Shown: in pieces, positions 61,510 through 64,000 of the stretch
How positions within the stretch are numbered: position 1 is the first letter of the stretch
Layout of the letters: each line of letters starts with the position of its first letter
Assembly: GCA_021205455.1 (NCBI GenBank)
Contig: JAJPXL010000136.1
Coordinates: 21,964-85,963, forward strand
Reading direction: 5' to 3'
Source: Clostridiales bacterium
GTDB lineage: Bacteria > Bacillota > Clostridia > Oscillospirales > Oscillospiraceae
DNA: 64,000 bases
Made by a program: the position numbers and the translations under genes
The notes under the pieces: model-generated
What the model was told of the DNA's origin: nothing
What the model saw: the letters and a program-made list of their open reading frames with translations, nothing else
Databases searched by the model: none

Positions 61510-62310
61510 TTATGCGTAGGAAATCACTTCCCGTTTTGCAGTGGATTTTGTGATTTTCACAGCGGGAAAGGCCCTTTCCAGCCAACGGGCCAGCACCTCA
61601 GTCACCGGATGCTCCGTGGGGAAGTGCCCCGCATCGATCAGGTTCAGCTTCAGCGCGGCAGCGGAGAGGAAGTCGTTATACTTCAGGTCGCTGGTGACGA
61701 AGGTGTCGCAGCCCGCCCGCACCGCGTCCTCCATCATGCTGCCGCAGGCGCCGCCGCCCACCGCCACCCGCCGCACCATCCGGCTGCCGGCCACATAGCG
61801 GACGCCGTTGGGGTGCAGTGCATCCTTCACCAGCGTCAGGAAGCTGTCAAGCGGCATGGGCTCCGGCAGCTCACCGGTGCGCCCAATGCCATAGGGCCGG
61901 TCGTAGCAATCCACGCCGGTTTGCTTCAGCTGCTCCACCCTGACCAGGTGCAGCGCCTTCGCCAGGGCGTCGTTGACACCCCCTTCCACGCTGTCCAGGT
62001 TGGTGTGGCAGCAGATGGCCGCCACGTGATGCTCCACAAGGGAGAGCAGAATCTTCCCGTCCCCGTCCAGCTGCCGGTCGGTCAGCGTCTTTGCCGGGTG
62101 GAAGATGACCGGGTGGTGGGAGACGATCAGCTCCGCGCCGCAGTCTGCCGCCTCCTGCACCGTGTCCTCCGTAATGTCCAGGGCAATCAAAAGGGAGGTC
62201 ACCTCCTGCGCCTCGTGGCCCACAAGGAAGCCTGAATTATCCCAGCTCTCCTGGAGGGAAAACGGGGCCATTTTGTCCAGAAAAAGGAACACGTCCTGTA
62301 CCGTTGTCAT
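61510..62310 (-). CDS. Nif3-like dinuclear metal centre protein
   Basis: The start is the ATG at 62310, overlapping the trmK stop in ATGA; the longer frame upstream is antisense-free but lies inside trmK. The 266-residue protein has the family start SLQESWDNSGFLVGH, the metal-binding ELIVSHHPVIFHPAK, ICCHTNLDSVEGGVNDALAK, and a C-terminal LNLIDAGHFPTEHPV. It is the short form without the inserted domain. Function is unclear; it is often called GTP cyclohydrolase I type 2 without proof. Its pairing with trmK is common in Firmicutes. Confidence 0.92.
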   Translation of the reverse strand: MTTVQDVFLFLDKMAPFSLQESWDNSGFLVGHEAQEVTSLLIALDITEDTVQEAADCGAELIVSHHPVIFHPAKTLTDRQLDGDGKILLSLVEHHVAAICCHTNLDSVEGGVNDALAKALHLVRVEQLKQTGVDCYDRPYGIGRTGELPEPMPLDSFLTLVKDALHPNGVRYVAGSRMVRRVAVGGGACGSMMEDAVRAGCDTFVTSDLKYNDFLSAAALKLNLIDAGHFPTEHPVTEVLARWLERAFPAVKITKSTAKREVISYA

Positions 62311-63023
62311 GTAGCAGCGCCCTCCTCCCGCGCCTGAATCCATTGTTCCAACGCCGTCACGCACTCTGCCAGCTCCGCCCGGCGGGCCACATCCGCCGCC
62401 TTCTCCGAACGCAGCACCGCGTCCAGCTGGCGGCGGCACTGTTCCCGCAGGAAGATAAGATAGTCCAGCCGCAGCGGTTCCTGTCGCCAGGCCCGCTCCG
62501 GCCCCACCAGCGCCTCCGGCGCAGAGAGGACGGTGCTTCGCCCGCCCCGCACCAGCAGCACCGGATACCAGCGATGGGCCTCCTTCGCCAGACATTCCAG
62601 CTGAATTTCATAGCCGTGGGCCGTCAGCCAGCGCCGCAGCCTGGGCTGGCCGCTCTGGGGCTGCAAAATCAGGGTGACCCCGTCCCTCGTCCAGGGGGCG
62701 GCCTCCAAAATGCCAATCATCATGTCGCCGCCCATGCCGCAGATGGTCACGGTGTCCGCCTCATGGGGGGCCACCCCCTCCAGGCCCGGGCAGAGCCGCA
62801 GGGAGACCCGCTCCTGCAAGCGATACGTCTCCACCGTCCGCTCCGCCCGTTCCAGCGGACCGGGGCGGATGTCCGACGCAATGGCGCCTGTGATGCGCCC
62901 CTCCCGCAGCAGCCAGACCGGAAGGTGGGCGTGATCCGTACCCACATCCGCCAGGCGTGCGCCCTCCGGCACAAGGTCCGCCACCACCTGCAGACGGGGC
63001 GTTAATTGCAGCTGTTCCATCAT
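62307..63023 (-). CDS. trmK: tRNA (adenine-22-N1)-methyltransferase
   Basis: The 238-residue SAM-dependent enzyme shows TPRLQVVADLVPEGARLADV, motif I ADVGTDHAHLPVWLL, SDIRPGPLERAERTV and TICGMGGDMMIGIL. Those features identify TrmK, which makes m1A22 in tRNA. The C-terminal half is helical, ending in LAECVTALEQWIQ. Its coupling by four bases to the Nif3-like gene is the usual Gram-positive arrangement. Confidence 0.92.
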   Translation of the reverse strand: MMEQLQLTPRLQVVADLVPEGARLADVGTDHAHLPVWLLREGRITGAIASDIRPGPLERAERTVETYRLQERVSLRLCPGLEGVAPHEADTVTICGMGGDMMIGILEAAPWTRDGVTLILQPQSGQPRLRRWLTAHGYEIQLECLAKEAHRWYPVLLVRGGRSTVLSAPEALVGPERAWRQEPLRLDYLIFLREQCRRQLDAVLRSEKAADVARRAELAECVTALEQWIQAREEGAAT

Positions 63024-63029
63024 CTCTGC

Positions 63030-63062
63030 AAAAGAATTCCCGGAAGCACAGCCTCCGGGAAA
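63030..63062 (-). terminator. Terminator after the DUF1858 gene
   Basis: On the minus strand TTCCCGGAGG and CTTCCGGGAA form a stem over a short loop, followed by TTCTTTTG. It lies between the DUF1858 gene and trmK. Confidence 0.65.
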
Positions 63063-63066
63063 ACGC

Positions 63067-63270
63067 TTATTGGGCGCTCAGCGCCTGATGGATGCTCTCC
63101 ATCATCTCGTCCGGATCGATGCCGTGCACAATGCAAGCCTCTTCAATGGTCTCGCCCTGTGCCGCGCCGCAGAACAGGCAGTGCATCCCCGCCTCCATGA
63201 AAACCGGAATCAGGTCAGGGGCATACTGCAACACTTCACCGATAATGGTGTCTTTTGTAATCTCAGGCAT
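63067..63270 (-). CDS. DUF1858 small protein
   Basis: The 67-residue protein has the DUF1858 pattern. It begins with ITKDTIIGEVLQYAPDLIPVF, then GMHCLFCGAAQGETIEEAC with a CxxC pair, then HGIDPDEMMESIHQAL. The domain occurs alone or fused to hybrid-cluster and other redox proteins. It may bind a redox cofactor or metal through the cysteines (inference). A good ribosome binding site (AAGGAGG) and a strong promoter precede it. Confidence 0.88.
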   Translation of the reverse strand: MPEITKDTIIGEVLQYAPDLIPVFMEAGMHCLFCGAAQGETIEEACIVHGIDPDEMMESIHQALSAQ

Positions 63271-63297
63271 TCTGACATACCTCCTTTATGATATTCT

Positions 63298-63326
63298 ATT
63301 ATACCCACTTCTTCTGTTTTTTGCAA
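63298..63326 (-). promoter_or_regulatory. Promoter of the DUF1858 gene
   Basis: On the minus strand TTGCAA (63326-63321), exactly 17 bases, then TATAAT (63303-63298). The -35 lies four bases from the trkH stop codon. Confidence 0.8.
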
Positions 63327-63329
63327 TAG

Positions 63330-64000
63330 TTATTTGCGCCAGGTGGACGGGAAAAGGAGAATCAGCATGGGGAACACCTCCAGCCGACCAGCCAGCATAT
63401 CAAAAATCAGCACCAGCTTGGACAGCGGATTGAAAAAGCTGAAATTGGCGGTCGGCCCCACCGCGCTGAATCCTGGGCCAATATTGTTGATGGTGGCGGC
63501 GACTGCGGTGAAGCAGGTGGTCAGGTCCCCGCAATCCACCGAGATGATAATCATGGAAACGACGTAAATCATCAGGTAGCAGCCCAGGAACATCATGGTC
63601 GCCCGCAGAACCTTATTGTCCACCGTCTTGCCGTTGATGCGCACACTGCGCACCTGACGGGGGAAGATGACGCTCTTCGCCTCACGCACCCCCGCTTTGG
63701 CATAAATCATAATGCGGCAAACCTTTAAGCCGCCGCCTGTGGACCCTGCGCAGGCCCCGCAGAACATCAGCACCAGCAGAATCACCTTGCAGAACACCGG
63801 CCACAGGTCGAAATCACAGGTGGCATACCCGGTGGTGGTCATAATGCTGGCCGCCTGGAAGGCGGACTGCTGGAGGTTATAGAGCCAGTTCCCGCCCTGC
63901 TGCACCGTCAGCCCGACGGTGATGGCGATGGTTGCGGAGAAGAAGATGACCAGATACCAGCGCACCTCCTCCATTCTGGCGGCATCGCCAAAGCGCCGCA
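63330..64000 (-). CDS. TrkH-type potassium transporter, 5' part missing
   Basis: Only the C-terminal 223 residues or so are in the window. The frame stays open past the internal ATG at 63974 to the right edge (RRFGDAARMEEVRWYL). Membrane segments and TrkH pore blocks are visible: ASIMTTTGYATCDFDLWP, MFCGACAGSTGGGLKVCRI, and the last pore region AATINNIGPGFSAVGPTANF. TrkH/KtrB subunits carry potassium through the membrane and need a TrkA-type regulator, which is not in the window. The C-terminus GRLEVFPMLILLFPSTWRK is complete. Confidence 0.92.
   Translation of the reverse strand, partial: RRFGDAARMEEVRWYLVIFFSATIAITVGLTVQQGGNWLYNLQQSAFQAASIMTTTGYATCDFDLWPVFCKVILLVLMFCGACAGSTGGGLKVCRIMIYAKAGVREAKSVIFPRQVRSVRINGKTVDNKVLRATMMFLGCYLMIYVVSMIIISVDCGDLTTCFTAVAATINNIGPGFSAVGPTANFSFFNPLSKLVLIFDMLAGRLEVFPMLILLFPSTWRK

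Overview
The window reads as chromosome of a GC-rich, low-density-mobile-element, spore-forming Clostridia, most likely an Oscillospiraceae/Oscillospirales gut anaerobe (inference). Signs are the sporulation genes cotJ and yunB, AGGAGG-type ribosome binding sites, good TTGACA-17-TATAAT promoters, an NfnAB-type oxidoreductase pair, a SAM-family riboswitch and very compact gene packing. I see no rRNA, tRNA, insertion sequence, prophage or CRISPR array. The only structural RNA gene is rnpB.

Layout. 0-4.2 kb: a patchy stretch with an HD-domain protein, a coding fragment, a SAM-class riboswitch whose expression platform sequesters the ribosome binding site of a small unknown gene, a Y-family DNA polymerase and a Sel1-repeat protein. 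4.3-10 kb: a MacB-like ABC exporter fusion divergent from a two-component system. 10-14.6 kb: an internally deleted SDR remnant, a metallo-beta-lactamase-fold hydrolase, and a MoxR/DUF58/DUF4129-type cassette. 14.7-21.5 kb: a six-gene minus-strand operon of zinc-ribbon proteins, an SPFH protein, a GH3 hexosaminidase and a C-type-lectin-like protein. 21.7-26.1 kb: a luxS-mtnN-add-PNPOx operon (S-adenosylhomocysteine and purine salvage), divergent from trmN6-rsmI. 26.1-31.7 kb: a tannase-like hydrolase, an esterase, a GPH-type symporter and a divergent LysR regulator. 31.9-32.9 kb: cotJ spore-coat genes, with cotJA and cotJB fused.

33.0-47.8 kb is the most unusual part. A nine-gene co-directional minus-strand operon encodes an Hsp70-like ATPase, a 597-residue coiled coil, a zinc-ribbon/beta protein, a large unknown protein, two helical proteins (one with an ESCRT-III-like N-terminus), a Vps4-like AAA ATPase with a possible MIT-like N-terminal helical region, a second AAA protein with a Walker-B Glu-to-Gln change, and a HerA-like ATPase carrying two SWIM-type zinc fingers. 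Two seven-repeat RCC1 propeller paralogues lie just upstream. I do not recognise this combination as a described system. It looks like an assembly/disassembly machine (chaperone, filament-like subunits, remodelling ATPases), but that is inference.

47.9-64 kb is housekeeping: nfnAB-like genes, an aminotransferase, ligA-yunB, a methionine-gamma-lyase-family protein, three tandem M42 peptidases of which the middle one has lost metal ligands, murD, rnpB, yebC, trmK-nif3, a DUF1858 protein, and a trkH cut by the right edge.

All functions come from reading motifs by eye; no database search was run. Starts were moved from the longest frame where a ribosome binding site or promoter decided it.
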